From contig JASXTE010000011.1 of the NCBI GenBank assembly GCA_030280995.1, forward strand, positions 17,316,603 through 17,380,602: a stretch of 64,000 bases of DNA. The letters run 5' to 3'. The notes beneath the pieces were generated by a model, which did not search any database, had not been told where the DNA came from, and saw only the letters and a list, made by a program, of their open reading frames with translations. The translations under genes and the position numbers were made by a program. Positions 1 to 12,624 of this stretch are shown one piece after another (position 1 is the first letter of the stretch; every line of letters begins with the position of its first letter). The DNA comes from Hemileia vastatrix. Its lineage: Eukaryota; Basidiomycota; Pucciniomycetes; Pucciniales; Zaghouaniaceae.

Positions 1-387
1 TTACAGGGAAATAACAAACTCAAGGATCCTTTTGTGGGACAACTTGTTGTTAAAATAATTGTTGGTGATAATGCAGTAGAAGTAGTATTGTATTCTCCAT
101 ATGATAGAAAAGATCCTGTTTTCCCCATTTACCTACTTAAACCTTATACTTTCAAAAGTGAATTATTTCCCAAAATAAAAGGTAGACCTAAGAAAAACCC
201 TCAAGAAGTCATAGAAGCTGAAGAAATCAAGAAAATTCTCAATAATAGAATTATCACTTCTGAAAAAAGAACTGAATATTTATTTAGATATAAAAATAAA
301 TCATCTGAGAATGATACTTAGATATCTGGAAAGGAAATTTCAAACCTCTCTACTCTTTTGAAAAAGTATAAAAACAAAAAATCTTAG
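1..387 (+). pseudogene. Ty3/gypsy pol C-terminus with chromodomain (fragment)
   Basis: The reading frame enters from outside the window. It encodes the tail of a Ty3/gypsy integrase (KLKDPFVGQLVVK, then NAVEVVLYSPYDRKDPVFP and LLKPY) followed by a chromodomain-like segment (KKILNNRIITSEKRTEYLF, RYKNKSSEND). In related chromoviruses the domain continues with a Trp-containing acidic stretch; here a TAG at 319-321 interrupts it, and the matching frame resumes (GKEISNLSTLLKKYK) to a stop at 385-387. The chromodomain would direct integration to marked chromatin. The copy is therefore broken at the end of pol. The LTR follows directly after a purine-rich tract at 409-419. The family assignment rests on motif order and is fairly secure. 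Confidence 0.75.
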
Positions 388-419
388 CATTTGTTATAGT
401 TTTTCTTAGAGTGAGGGAG

Positions 420-1422
420 TGTCAGCCAAGATATACTGAGAGTCAAGTAAAATCTTATGTTAAAATACAATAAGAGACAAATTGAATTTAAATATATACA
501 AATCAAATATTATATTAAAAGAAATTTATATAACAATACTAATTAAAATAAATTTTTATGCTAGTTTTATTATTATATATACTGTATATACATTCAAATA
601 AAATATAAAAATATATTCTATGAAAATGTTGGAATATTTTTTGTACTTAATGATTAAAAATTAAAAATTAATTAATTACAAATTATTATAAGTAATAACA
701 TCAACTTATAATGTAATTAGTTTATTATTTGATTATATATATTAAACCATCAAAATAAAATAATTAAAAATAAAAATTTATTGAGAACTCTTTGTACTCA
801 AAATGGGGTCAATAAATCAATAAATAAATAAATTAAAACAAGTAAAAATTTAACTTGATTATTTTATTAACTTAGTGATTTGATCAAAATAATTACCTGT
901 TTAAATTTCAATAATAATTATACTAGTAAAAGTAGTTAATTTACTTACTCAATATTGTTTTAAACTATATTAACTAAGTATTAAAAATTTGAATTCACAA
1001 TCAGAATAATATTTTTGTTTCACTAAAAATTGGATTTAATACAATATAACAAAAATGTAACATGTTTTGTAATTACTATAGTTACATTTTTCTGATGTTT
1101 ACCAAATCAGTATCCTAGCTATACTATTATATTGTTACAGTGTTTAAAGGGTGAATACATTGGGTTTCTTTTATTCTGTTTTTTTAAATAGGTACATAGC
1201 AACCCTTATTTCCTTGTTACTCTTCATTTTGATTTTTTCCTTTCTTTTACTCTGTATATAGACTTAGTGACATCTCAGAGGGCCTCATTTGCCTATATGA
1301 AGGCTTTGGTTTCTCACTTTGAAGTCCACATTACTTACATTACCTTACAATATACAATTTACATGTTTTTGTTGCAAATATAAACTTATTTCTTACAATT
1401 TTATTACTGTGAATAGTTTTCA
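420..1422 (+). repeat. 3' LTR of the Ty3/gypsy element
   Basis: The unit begins TGTCAGCC immediately after the purine-rich tract GAGTGAGGGAG and probably ends TTTTCA near 1422, giving TG...CA ends. A TATA-like CTGTATATAG lies near 1251 and a second TATAT near 1293, as expected for a U3/R boundary. The mate LTR lies outside the window, so the right boundary is inferred. No target duplication could be tested. Confidence 0.55.
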
Positions 1423-2429
1423 GCCAGGCTACTAGACCTATCTAGTAAATAATTAATTATTTACTAAAGTAGAGCTATGCCTTTACCTCTCATTTTATTG
1501 GTTATATTTACTTTATAAATTACTTATAATATTTTAACTAATTAACAAGTAAAATTAAGTACGTATATAATTATAATGTTCCCTCATTTTTTATTCCTTG
1601 ACAGTGTCCTCATGTAGCTGAAAGGTAGACTAAAGTATAAAAATACTAAATATTAAAATCAAATATTTTTATTTTTCATTGACATATACAGAAAAACTAA
1701 TTAAATCAAATAATTTTAATTAAACTTGACATATACAGATAAATACTGTATATAAGAACATTCTTTATAGAAAAAACTTTAAAATTAGAAATTTCTATTT
1801 TGTGGGATTTTTCTCTCTGTGATACCCTTGAATGTAAACTTGTGGTTCCATATTCTCTCTTGTTTTTGCCTATATAAGGCCTCTCAATCTGGCTGTTTTT
1901 GAATACCATTCTTACTTTCAAATCAATTATTATATACACAATAAAATCTATTACTACCAGTACCACTCTTATTATTTACATTTTTGTATCTCTAGGAATT
2001 ACAACGTAATAATAATAATTAAAACTCTTACCTTTTAACTAAGTAATAAATTATAAGCTAGAAAAATACATACTTTATTATTGAAATCTTGAGGTACCTT
2101 GACTTTCATTGCTGTTGGACAGCTGAAAAATCACCACGGGAAATCTGGGGGTGAACTGCTAGCAGTTCCCTCTTTTTGAAACTATTAGGAATTTGTCAGG
2201 AAACTGTTGGGAAACCATCCTGAAACTGTCAGAAAAATGTTTTTAAATCTGATGAAAAAACATTGAAAAAATAAACTGTCACAGATTGAATCCAGAACAA
2301 TCCCTCCTTGAGCAGAGCTTAAGAACCACATTGAACATCAGTTAATCTCAGGTTTGGCAAAAGGTTGAACAACATCACTTAGCATACCTTAATATTCAAA
2401 TATTAAACTTGAATATATGTTGCATGTAT
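1423..2429. other. AT-rich intergenic DNA with LTR-like promoter relic
   Basis: No coding sequence is recognisable. At 1860-1960 there is a stretch with TATATAAGG followed by pyrimidine-rich sequence, resembling the TATA/R region of the LTR at 420-1422; it may be a decayed LTR. The segment at 2131-2170 is one half of a distant inverted repeat (separate entry). Confidence 0.4.
2131..2165 (+). repeat. Left copy of a ~31-nt distant inverted repeat
   Basis: CACCACGGGAAATCT followed by GGGGTGAACTGCTAG recurs, reverse-complemented and with about three mismatches, near 12585-12616, about 10.4 kb away. The pair brackets the palindromic satellite. The ends start CACCA, like the CACTA-type elements elsewhere in the window. 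The flanking trinucleotides (AAT left, TCT right) do not form a target duplication, so a transposon end is not proven. Confidence 0.4.
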
Positions 2430-2860
2430 GATATAGATGCATATGCATTTGAATTTGCATGGTGGATACTTATTGCATGCTAAAAATTGATGTGAAATGC
2501 CTATCCAAAGTGTATGCATAATGACTATGAAGAATAAATATGCATAAAAAATATGCATAAAAATATGCATAGTGATTATGCATAAAAAATATGCATATTT
2601 AATATGCATAAAAATATGCATATTGAATATGCATTAAAAATATGCAAATTGAATATGCCAAAAAAAGGTGCATATATGTATATGAATAAAATATATTAAT
2701 ATGCATATAAATCTGTATAATGAATATGCATATGAATATGCATAAATATGCATAATGATTGAAAAATGCAAAAAAAATGATGCTTAACAAGTATATTTTA
2801 TGCATAAATAGAAATATGCAATATGAATTCATATTGCATACAGATAACACTGGCAAACCA
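2430..2860. repeat. ATATGCAT-rich low-complexity repeat
   Basis: The hexamer ATGCAT and the related AATATGCATA recur dozens of times in about 430 bases, spaced 8-20 bases apart, on a background of A and T. ATGCAT is self-complementary, so the tract is rich in small palindromes. Long open frames here are by-products of the repeat. Confidence 0.8.
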
Positions 2861-3424
2861 TTTTGACCAAAACTCATACTAAATTTTCATTCTGGACTAA
2901 AGGTGTGAGGGAAGGAAGAAAAACAGTCCGACATTAGAAAAATGCTACATGCACTCATTTTGTAGCAGAGCAAATGAGAAGTGCTGAATTATGGTTGGTG
3001 CCCATAATTTAGTATGATATCATAATTTTATTTAATTGTTTTCAATATTGAAAAGACTTTAGGTCGGTTGGTATGGATCTAGCTGTGCCAGGGTCTAATC
3101 TAATTATTTTAACAATTTCTTAATAATTAACGGGCTTTAATACAAAAACAGGTTGTATTTTTTGTGGGATATTGGATATGATAAGGTCTTTTTTTAAAAA
3201 AACTTATATTGTTTAAAAATATTCCTGAATCAGATGTGGGATAATCACTACAAAAAATTGTAGTACTGTGGGCAATAAAATATATGCACAAGCAGTAAAG
3301 AAAGGACTAATTGAACCCTTTTTGTGCAGTGGGAATCATTAGAGTGGAATTGTGGATGAAAAATATAATTCATTATTACCATTTTATTTAATCAAAAAAT
3401 TTATAATATTAAAAAGAACTATTG
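2861..3424. other. Unassigned AT-rich DNA
   Basis: No gene, RNA or clear repeat seen. It forms the left flank of the satellite array. Confidence 0.4.
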
Positions 3425-6400
3425 ATTAATTGGTATTTGACCTTTGTGCCTCACTCATATTTATCATTTGATTGATTTTTGTCACCATTATGTTATTAAT
3501 ATTATAAGTATAGCAAAAACTTGTGTGCACAATGCATACCAGGTGATGTTACACCTTTTATAATATTATTAAATAAAGGTAAAAAAATATGAAAATGATT
3601 TGTTTTACAAAAAATAAATTGATATCCAAAAGCAATATGAGGGATAAAAAGGTAAAATTAAAGGGATCAAATATGAAATAAAAAATTAAAGTGAAATTCC
3701 TCCCATCAAGAGCAAGTAGACATGATGGGGTGAACGCCCACCAGTGGCACTAAACTTGGAGTATAATTTCTTTTTTGTAAAAATAAAAAAAATCCACTGG
3801 AGCTTTACCAAAACTTCAGGATGACAATTTTGCCATATCAAACAACTTCTAGTGCAATTATTGAAGAAAAATTCATTTTTATTGCAATAGAGAGAATTGA
3901 TCACATCAGACTGCATGTGACCAAAAGTGTCCAGCACAAGTTCGGCCGAACTTGTGCTGGACACTTTTATGATGGAGGTTAGCTAGGGTGGAATTTTTCT
4001 TCAGTTCATCTGGTATTTCTTATAAACATGTCCACTGGTATTTGACCTTTGTGCCTCACTCATATTTATCATTTGATTAATTTTTTGTCACCATTATGTT
4101 TTAATATTATAAGTATAGCAAAAACTCGTGTGCCCAACGCATACCGGGTGATGTTACACCTTTTATAATATTATTAAATAAAGGTAAAAAAATATGAAAA
4201 TGATTTGTTTTACAAAAAATAAATTGATATACAAAAGCCATATGAGGGATAAAAAGGTAAAATTAAAGGAATCAAATATGAAATAAAAAATTAAAATAAA
4301 ATTACTGCCATCAAGAGCAAGTAGACATGTTGGGGAAAATGTCCACCAGTGAGGCTAAACTTGGACTATAATTGCTTTTTTGAAAAACAAAAAAGTGCCA
4401 ATCTGAGGCTTAAAAAACTACAGCAGAACCATTTAGCCATATCAAACAACTTCTAGTTCAATGATTGATAGAGAATTGATCACACCAGACTGCATGTGAC
4501 AAAAAGTGTCCAGCACAAGTTCGGCTGAACTTGTGCTGGACACATTTATGACAGAGAGTAGCTAGGGTAGAATTTTTCTTCAGTTAATCTGGTATTTCTT
4601 ATAAACATGTCCATTGGTACTTGATCTTTGTGCCTCACTCATATATATCATTTGATTAATTTATTGTCACCATTATATTATTAATATTATAAGTATAGCA
4701 AAAACTCATGTGCCCAACGCATACCAGGTGATGTTACACCTTTTATAATATTATGTAATAAAGGTAAAAAAATATGAAAATAATTTGTTTTACAAAAAAT
4801 AAATTGATATACAAAAGCAATATGAGGGATAAAAAGGAAAAATTAATCTCAAAGAGATCAATTATGAAAAACAAAATACTAGAAAAATTCTTGCTCTCAA
4901 GAGCCAGTAGAAGTGTTGAAAAAAATGGGAGCCATCAGGGCTAAATTGTAATAAGTGACCTTTTTTTTAAAGATAAAAAATTATACACCTGAGGTTGGGA
5001 AGAACAACAGGTGGATGATTCAGCTAAACAAAACTGCTTGTAGTGAAGTTTAATAAAAAATGTTTTTTGTTGCCATATAGAGAATTGATCCCATCTGACT
5101 GCATGTGACTAAAAGTGTCCAGCACAAGTTCAGCCGAACTTGTGCTGGACACTTTTATGATGGAGAGTAGCTTGGGTGGAAATTTTCTTCAGTTTGTTCA
5201 TCTTGTATTTCTCATAAACATGTCTACTGGTATTTGATCAGTCCGTATATTTCATATTTATCATCCGATTAATATTTTATCACCATTATATTATAAATGT
5301 TATTAGTATAGCAAAAACTTGTGTGCCAAATGCATAGCATGTGAAGTTATACCTTCAATAATTTTTTAAAATAGACGTAAATAAATATGGAAAGGATTAG
5401 TTTTACAAAAATTAAATAGAAATATAAAAGTAAAAAGAGGAATAAAAGAGTAAAATAAAAGTCAAAGAGTTAAAATATGAAAAAATACTGGTAAAATTCC
5501 TGCTATCAAGAGCCAGTATAGGTGTTAAAGCAAATGGGAGCCATCAGGGCTTAATTGTAAAAAGTGACCTTTTCTTTAAAGATAAAAAATTATACACCTG
5601 ATATTGGGCAGAAAAGCAGGTGGATGATTCAGCTAAACCAAACTACTTCTAGTGAAATTTGATAAAAAAATTTTTTTGTTGCCATACAGAGAATTGATCC
5701 CTCTGACTGCACATGACCAAAAGTGTCGAGCACAAGTTTGGCCGAACTTGTGCTGGACACTTCTATGATGGAGAGCGGCTGGGGTAGAATTTCTCTTCAG
5801 TTCATCTGGTATTTCTTACAAACATGTCTACTGGTATTTTATCTTTGTGCCTCACTCATACATATTGTTTGATTAATTTTTTGTCTTAATTATATTAATA
5901 ATTATATAAGTATAGCAAAAAATCGTGTGCCAAATGCATACTGAGTGATGTCACACCTTTTATAATATTATTAAAAAAATGTATAAAAATATTAAAATAA
6001 TTTATTTTAAAATTTATTAATTGATATGCAAGAGCAATATGAGGAATAAAAAATTAATTTAAAGCTATCAAATATGAAAAACAAACTCCAAGTATTATTG
6101 CTAATATCAAAGGCCAGTAGAGATGTTGAAGAAAATGAGAGCCGTCAGGGATGAATTGTACTTAATTGATTGTTTTTTAAAGATAAAAAATTGTGTACCT
6201 GTGGTTTGGATGAACTCTAGGTGGATAATTCAGCTATATCAAACTACATCTAGTGAAGTTTCTTATCAAATAATTTTTTTAATTTCCATAGAGAGAATTG
6301 ATCCCATCTAACTGCACCTGACCAAAAGTGTCCAGCACAAGTTCGGCCGAACTTGTGCTGGACACTTTTATGATGGAGAGTAGCTAGGGTGCAGGTCTTC

Positions 6401-9400
6401 TTCAGTGCAACTGTTATTTTTTTAAAACATGTCAAATGGTATTTGATCTTTCTGTGTTATTCATATTTTATTATCTGATTAATTTTTTGTCATTAGAATA
6501 TTATTAATTTTATTAGTATAGAAAAAACTTGTGCGCCAAATGCATGCCATGTTATATTACACCTTTTATAATATAATTAAAAAGTTTTAAAAAAATATGA
6601 AAATGATTTCTTTTCCAAAATTGTAAATTAATATCCAAATGTAACATAAGTTATAAAAAATTAAAGTAAAAGAGATCAAATATGAAAAATAAAAATTCAA
6701 GAAAAATTCCTGCCTTCAAGAGTCAGTAGAGGTGTTGAAACAAATGGGTGCCATCAGGGCTAAATTTGATAAAATTTAATTTTTTTTAAAGATAAAAAAA
6801 TTTTCACCTGAGGTTTGGAAAAACTCAAGGTGGATAATTCAGCCATACCAAACTACTTCTAATGTAATTATTTAGCATTTTTTTAATTTAATTTACACAG
6901 AGAGAATTGATCCCATCTGACTGCGCCTGAACAAAAGTGTCCAGCACAAGTTTGGCCGAACTTGTGCTGGACACTTTTATGATGGAGAGTAGCTAGGGTG
7001 TAAGTGTTTCTCAGTACAACAGTTTTTTATTTTTCACATTTCTATTGGGTTTTAACTTTTTTTTATCATTCATATTTATCTTATAATTAATTTTTTGCCA
7101 CCATATATATTATTAATGTTTCTAGTATAGCAAAAACCTGAATTCCAAATGCAAAATTGGTGATGTTACACCTTTAATAATATTATTATATAAAGTTAAA
7201 AAAATATGAATATGTTTAGTTTTTAAAAAAATAAATTGATATTTAAAATTAAAAAGAGTAATAGAAAAGTAAAATGAAAATAAATGGGATCAATTACAAA
7301 ATAAAAAATACAAGTAAAATTTTTACTATCAAGAGCCATAAGTGGTGTTGGGACAGTTGGGGACCCCTAGGTCAAGACTTGGTCTAAACTTACTTTTATG
7401 TATAGCTAACAAATTTTGACCTGAGGTTTGGACAGACTTCCAGGGGACAATTTTACAATATTAAACATTCTTTACTTCAATAATTGAGTGAAATATCTTT
7501 TTTATTGCCATAGAGAGAATTTATCTCATATGACTTCATGAAACCAAAAGTGTCCAGCACAAGTTCGGCCGAACTTGTGCTGGACACTTTTATAATTGAG
7601 AGTAGGCATACAGCAAATCTTCTTAAACTCAAAAGGGATTTCTTATAAACATTTGCAATGGAATTTGATCTTTCTGTGTCATTTAAATTTACTATTTGAT
7701 TAATTTTTTGTCATCATTATATTGTTAACGTTATTACTATAGTAATAACTTGTGTGAAAAATGCTTACCAGGTGGTGTTCCACCTTTAATCATATATTAT
7801 TAAATAAAGGTATAAGAGTATGAAAATTATTTTTTTTTAAAATTAAAAATTGATATCCAAAGCAATATGAGCAATAAAAAAGTAAAATAAAAGGGATAAA
7901 ATAAGAAAAAAAATCTAAGGAAAATTCCCACTATCGATAACAAGTAGAGGTGTTAGATCAAATGTGCACCACCAGGGCTAATTTTGCACTATATTTTCTT
8001 TTTTGTTAAACCAAAGAAAGTGTCCTGATGAGTTTTGAAAAATCATCAGGAGGACATTTTGGCAATATCAAACTACTTATTGTGAAATGATTGAGCAAAA
8101 TGTCATTTTCATTTCCATAGAGTAAATTTATCCCATCTGACTGCATGCAACCAAAAGTGTCCAGCACAAGTTCGGCCGAGCTTATGCTGGACACTTTTAT
8201 GATGGTGAGTATCTAGGGTGCAGGTCTTCTTCAGTTCATCAGGTATTCCTTATAAACAAATCCACTTGTATATGATCTTTCTGTGTCATTCATATTTATC
8301 ATTTGATTCATTGTTTTTCACCATTATAATATTAATGTTATTAGTATTGAAAAAATTTGTAAGCCAAATGCATACTGGGAGATGCTACATCTTTCATAAT
8401 CTTATTAAATAAAAGTTAAAAAAAATATGAAAATTATTAGTTTTACAATAAATAAATTGATATTTGAAAGCAAAAACAGGAATAAAAAAGTAAAATAAAA
8501 GTTATTAAATATGAAATTAAACCTTCAAATAAAATTTCTGCCATCAAAGATAATTTGAGTTTTCAGACCAAATTTGCACCACCAGTTCTAGATTTGGAAT
8601 ATGTTTTCTTTTTTTAAAATTAATAAAAGTGTCCACCTGATGTTTTCCAAAAATTCAGGAGGATAGTATAGCAGTATAAAGCTACTTCTTGTGCAATTAT
8701 TGAGCAAAAATTCATTTTAACTTCCATTGAGTAAATTTATCCCATCTGACTGCATGCAACCAAAAGTGTCCAGCACAAGCTCAGCTGAAATTATGCTGGA
8801 CACTTTTATGATGGAGAGTAGCTAGGGTGCAAGTCTTCTTCAGTTAATCTTATATTCATGTTAAAAATGTCTATGGGTATTTGATCTTTCTGTGTCATCC
8901 ATATTTATTATTTGATTATTTTTTAGTCACCATTATATTATTAATGTTTTTAGTATAGCAAAAAAATGTGTAATGAATGTACACTGGATGATTTTACAAC
9001 TTTAATAATATAATATAATAAATATAAAAAAATGTGAAAGTTATCAGTTTTACCAAAATAAAATTGATATTTAAAAGCTAAAGGATAAATAAAAGGGTAA
9101 GATTAAAATTAAAGAGATCAAACATGAAATAAAGATATTAAGTATAATTTCTGCTATCATGAGCCAGTAGAGGCTTTGGAAAAAATGGGCACCATCATAG
9201 ATTAACATGGATCAAATTTACTTTTTACCAAAGGAAAAATTTGTCTACCTTAGGTTTGGACAAACTTCCAGGGGACAATTTGTCTATATAAAACTACTTT
9301 CAGTGCAATGATGGAGTGATAATTCAGTCTCATTTCCATAAAAATAATTGATTGCGTCTGACGGCATGCAACCAAAAGTGTCCAGCACAAGTTTGGCCAA

Positions 9401-11210
9401 ACTTGTCCTGGACACTTTTATCATGAAGAGTAGCCAGGGTGCAAGTCATTTTTAATCATCTGAAATTTCTTATATACATTTCCACTGTTATTAAATCTTT
9501 GTGCCTTACTCATATTTATCAATTGATTAATTTTTTGTCACCATTATATTATTAATATTATCAGTATAGCAAAATTGTGAGTCAAATGAATACTGGGTGA
9601 TGTTACACCTTTTATAATATTATTAAATAAAGGTAAAAAAATATGAAAATGATTTATTTTACAAAAAAAAAAACTTCTATCCAAAAGCAATATGAGAAGA
9701 ATAAAGTAAAATAAAAGAAATCAAAAATGAAAATTAAAATCCAAGTTAAATTCCTGCCATAAACAGAAAAAAGAGATGTTGAATTAAATTAGAAAAATCA
9801 GGGCTAAACTTGCACTAAATTTTCTTTTTTGTAAAAATAAAAAAAAATCCACTTGAGCTTTACCAAAACTTCAGCATGAAAATTTTGCCATATCAAACTA
9901 CTTCTAGTGTAATTTAATATTAAAAATTTATCTTCATTTCCATAGAGAGAATTGCTCCCATCTGACTGCACCTGACCATAAGTGTCCAGAACAAGTTCGG
10001 CCGAACTTGTGCTGGACACTTTTATAATGGAGAGTAGCTAGGGTAGAATTTTTCTTCAGTTCATCTAGTATTTCTTACAAAAATGTCTACTGGTATTTTA
10101 TATTTGTTCCTCACTCATTAATATCATTTGATTAATTTTTGGTCGCCATTATATTATTAATTTTATAAGTATAGAAAAAACTCATGTGCCAAATGCATAC
10201 CAGGTCATGTTATGCCATTTATAATATTATTAAATAAATGTATAAAAATATGAAAATAGTTTATTTTAAAAATTATTAATTGATATCCAAAAGCAATATT
10301 AGGAATAAAAAATTAAGTTAAAGGGATCAAGGATGAAAAAAGAAATCCAAGTAATATTCCTACTATCAAAGGCCAGTAGATGTGTTGAAACAAATGAGAG
10401 CCATCAGGGATAAATTGTACTAAATTGACTTTTTTTTAAAGATAAAAAATTGTGCACCTGTGGTTTGGATGAACTCAAGGTAGAAAATTTGGCTATGTAA
10501 AACTACTTCTAGTGAAGTTTTTTATCAAATAATTTTTTTCATTGCCATAGCGAGAATTGATCTCATATGACTGCACCTGACCAAAAGTGTCCAGCACAAG
10601 TTTGGCTGAACTTGTGCTGGACACTTTTTTGATGGTGAGTATCTAGGGTGCAGATCTTCTTCAGTGCAACTGGTTTTTTATTAAAACATATCCACTGGTA
10701 TTTGATCTTTCTGATTTATTAATATTTTATCATTTGATCAATTTTTTGTCACCAGTATATTATTATTTTTATTAGTATAGCAAAAAAACATGTACCAAAT
10801 GCTTACAGGGTGATGTTAAACCTTTAATAATTTTATTAAATACAGGTAAAAAATTATGAAAATAATTTGTTTTACATAAAATTAATTGATATCTAAAAGA
10901 AAAAAAAGGGATAAAAAGAAATAGGTTGAATAAAAGGGATTTTATATGAAATTAAAAATTCAAGCTAAATGCCTACTTTCAAGGCTCAGAAGAGGTGTTG
11001 GATAAAATGGGCATCATCAGGAATAAAATTGTACTTAATTTGATTTTTTGAAAAACTAAATGAAGTTTTCAACTGATTTTTTTTCAAATATTCAGTTGGA
11101 CACTTTGTCTATATCAAATTACGTCTAGTACCATGATTGACCAAATTAAATCCTCATTTGCATATGCAGAATTGATCCCATATGGCTGGACCAGGCCAAA
11201 GGTGTCAACC
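3425..11210. repeat. ~607-bp satellite array with a palindromic core
   Basis: Twelve recognisable units are spaced 578-615 bp apart. Each holds a palindrome whose left half is AAGTGTCCAGCACAAGTTCG; the full core is 42-46 bp. Core centres lie near 3945, 4523, 5133, 5741, 6346, 6955, 7570, 8176, 8785, 9396, 10000 and 10605. Units share landmarks outside the core, such as GAATTGATCCCATCTGACTG just left of it, GATGGAGAGTAGCTAGGGT just right of it, and GTGATGTTACACCTTTTATA further on. The core is almost invariant, whereas the rest of the unit has many substitutions and indels. No protein function is evident; open frames starting in the core are a consequence of the palindrome. Confidence 0.92.
3923..3968. 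repeat. 46-bp perfect palindrome (unit 1 core)
   Basis: From AAAAGTGTCC to GGACACTTTT the sequence is its own reverse complement, centred on GG|CC within TTCGGCCGAA. It can extrude as a cruciform with no loop. Units at 6324-6369 and 7547-7592 are also perfect or nearly so; other units carry one to four changes. Confidence 0.95.
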
Positions 11211-11844
11211 ACAAGTTTGAGAATTCTTCTGGTGGACACTTTTTTGATGGACAGTAGTAGGGTGCAAGTCTTCTTTAGTTAATCTAGTATTCTGCATAAA
11301 CATTTCCAACTTATTTTTGGCCAAAAATCAGGTGGAAAGTTTGTCCATATCAAATTACTTCTAATGCCATGATTGACTAAAAATTGATTCTCATTGCCAT
11401 ATAGAGAGTTGATCCCATATGACTGGATCTGGCAAAAGTGTCACCACAATTTTTGATAAACTTAAGTTTGAAAATTTTATGATGGAAAGTAATTGCAAGT
11501 CTTCTTCATTTCATCAAGTAATCCTCATAAAAGTTTCCACCTGTATTTTGGCCAAACTTCAGGTGGACACTTTGGCCATATTAAATTAATTCTAGTTTCA
11601 TGTTGATAAAAAACTGATACTTATTGCCATATATAGATATTAAACCCATCAGACTGTTCCTTTCCAAAAGTGTCTACTTGAATTATGGCTAAACCTCAGT
11701 TGGACACTTTTATGATGCAGAGTAGCTAGGGCAAAAGTATTATTCAGTTAATTTGGTATTCATAATAAATTTATCCTCCTGAAGTTTAGCCTAACTTCAG
11801 GTGGAAAATTTCGGAAAGCACCAGTTAGTCACTATCCATCAAAA
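11211..11844. repeat. Degenerate satellite units at the array edge
   Basis: Decayed relatives of the palindromic core occur near 11215, 11455 and 11695, but spacing falls to about 240 bp and the arms no longer pair well. Flanking landmarks (GTGGACACTTTG, TGCAAGTCTTCTT) still identify them as array members with internal deletions. Confidence 0.6.
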
Positions 11845-12040
11845 AAGTGTTCACCAAAATTTTGGCTAAATTTGTGGTGGACCCCTTTGATCAGCCACAT
11901 TCAGATGAGATCAACTCTTTAGATGGAAATGAGGATGATGTTTTGGTCAATCATGGAAATAGAAGTAGTTTGATGTGGCCAAACTACCCCCCTGAAGGTC
12001 AGACAAACCTCACAAGGACACTTTTTAGCTGGGAGTAACT
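11845..12040 (-). repeat. Inverted terminal satellite unit
   Basis: This segment resembles the minus strand of the other units. Translated on the plus strand it reads similarly (SDEINSLDGNEDDVLVNH) to minus-strand translations of units 1, 8 and 11 (for example SDGINLLYGNENDILLNH). The last unit is therefore in opposite orientation to the array. I see no reason to call it coding. Confidence 0.55.
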
Positions 12041-12584
12041 CAGAAAAATTCATTTATCAGAAGGAAAATCTTTAATTGGATAGATTCCAAGGTTTCATAC
12101 TTGTGTATTATGGTCAGTATTAATTTTGAAAGTGTCTGTCCAAGCAATTTCATTGCCCATCATGACACATTTTGTTTTAAATGTTTCAAACTGCGTGATA
12201 CAGTATTAAGGTGTCACATAGTATAATTAAGTTCTATTAAGTGCCCTTCTATGATGCCTAAATTTATAATTTAATATCTTACATAATAATTTTTTATATA
12301 AATTCATCAATATTTTATTTTATTATCAAATTTAATAGAGCAAGTATCCTGAATTATTATATATGCATAAGCTTAGGTTAGATCAATTTGTGCTCAATTT
12401 GTGCTCATCAGAGGACCAAAATCAAGTTCTGGAGGATCAACTTGTGCATAATTTGGAATCAGTTGATATTCTGTCTATAATCAATCTGAGAATAAATGTA
12501 AATCTAACTCTAATTTACTTATGTTTATAAAGTATTCATAAACCTGGCATAATTAAGGGACACTCTAAATTTTTAGAGAGGGGA
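12041..12584. other. Unassigned AT-rich DNA
   Basis: No gene or clear repeat is visible. The right copy of the 31-nt inverted repeat follows at about 12585-12616. Confidence 0.4.
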
Positions 12585-12616
12585 TTTCTAGCAATTCACC
12601 CCTAGATTTCCCGTGG
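12585..12616 (-). repeat. Right copy of the ~31-nt distant inverted repeat
   Basis: This is the inverted partner of 2131-2165. It sits directly downstream of a decayed copia gag on the same (minus) strand, so an alternative reading is that both copies are fragments of one retroelement in opposite orientations. Confidence 0.4.
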
Positions 12617-12624
12617 TGTCTTAG

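Noticed and set aside
3686..10019. Minus-strand frames starting in the satellite core and sharing similar residues
   Set aside because: They begin in the palindrome, are short, end at varying places and carry indels between units. Shared residues follow from shared repeat DNA, not protein conservation.
3425..11210. CRISPR-like regular array
   Set aside because: Repeats are about 607 bp apart with related, not unique, spacers, and the host is eukaryotic.
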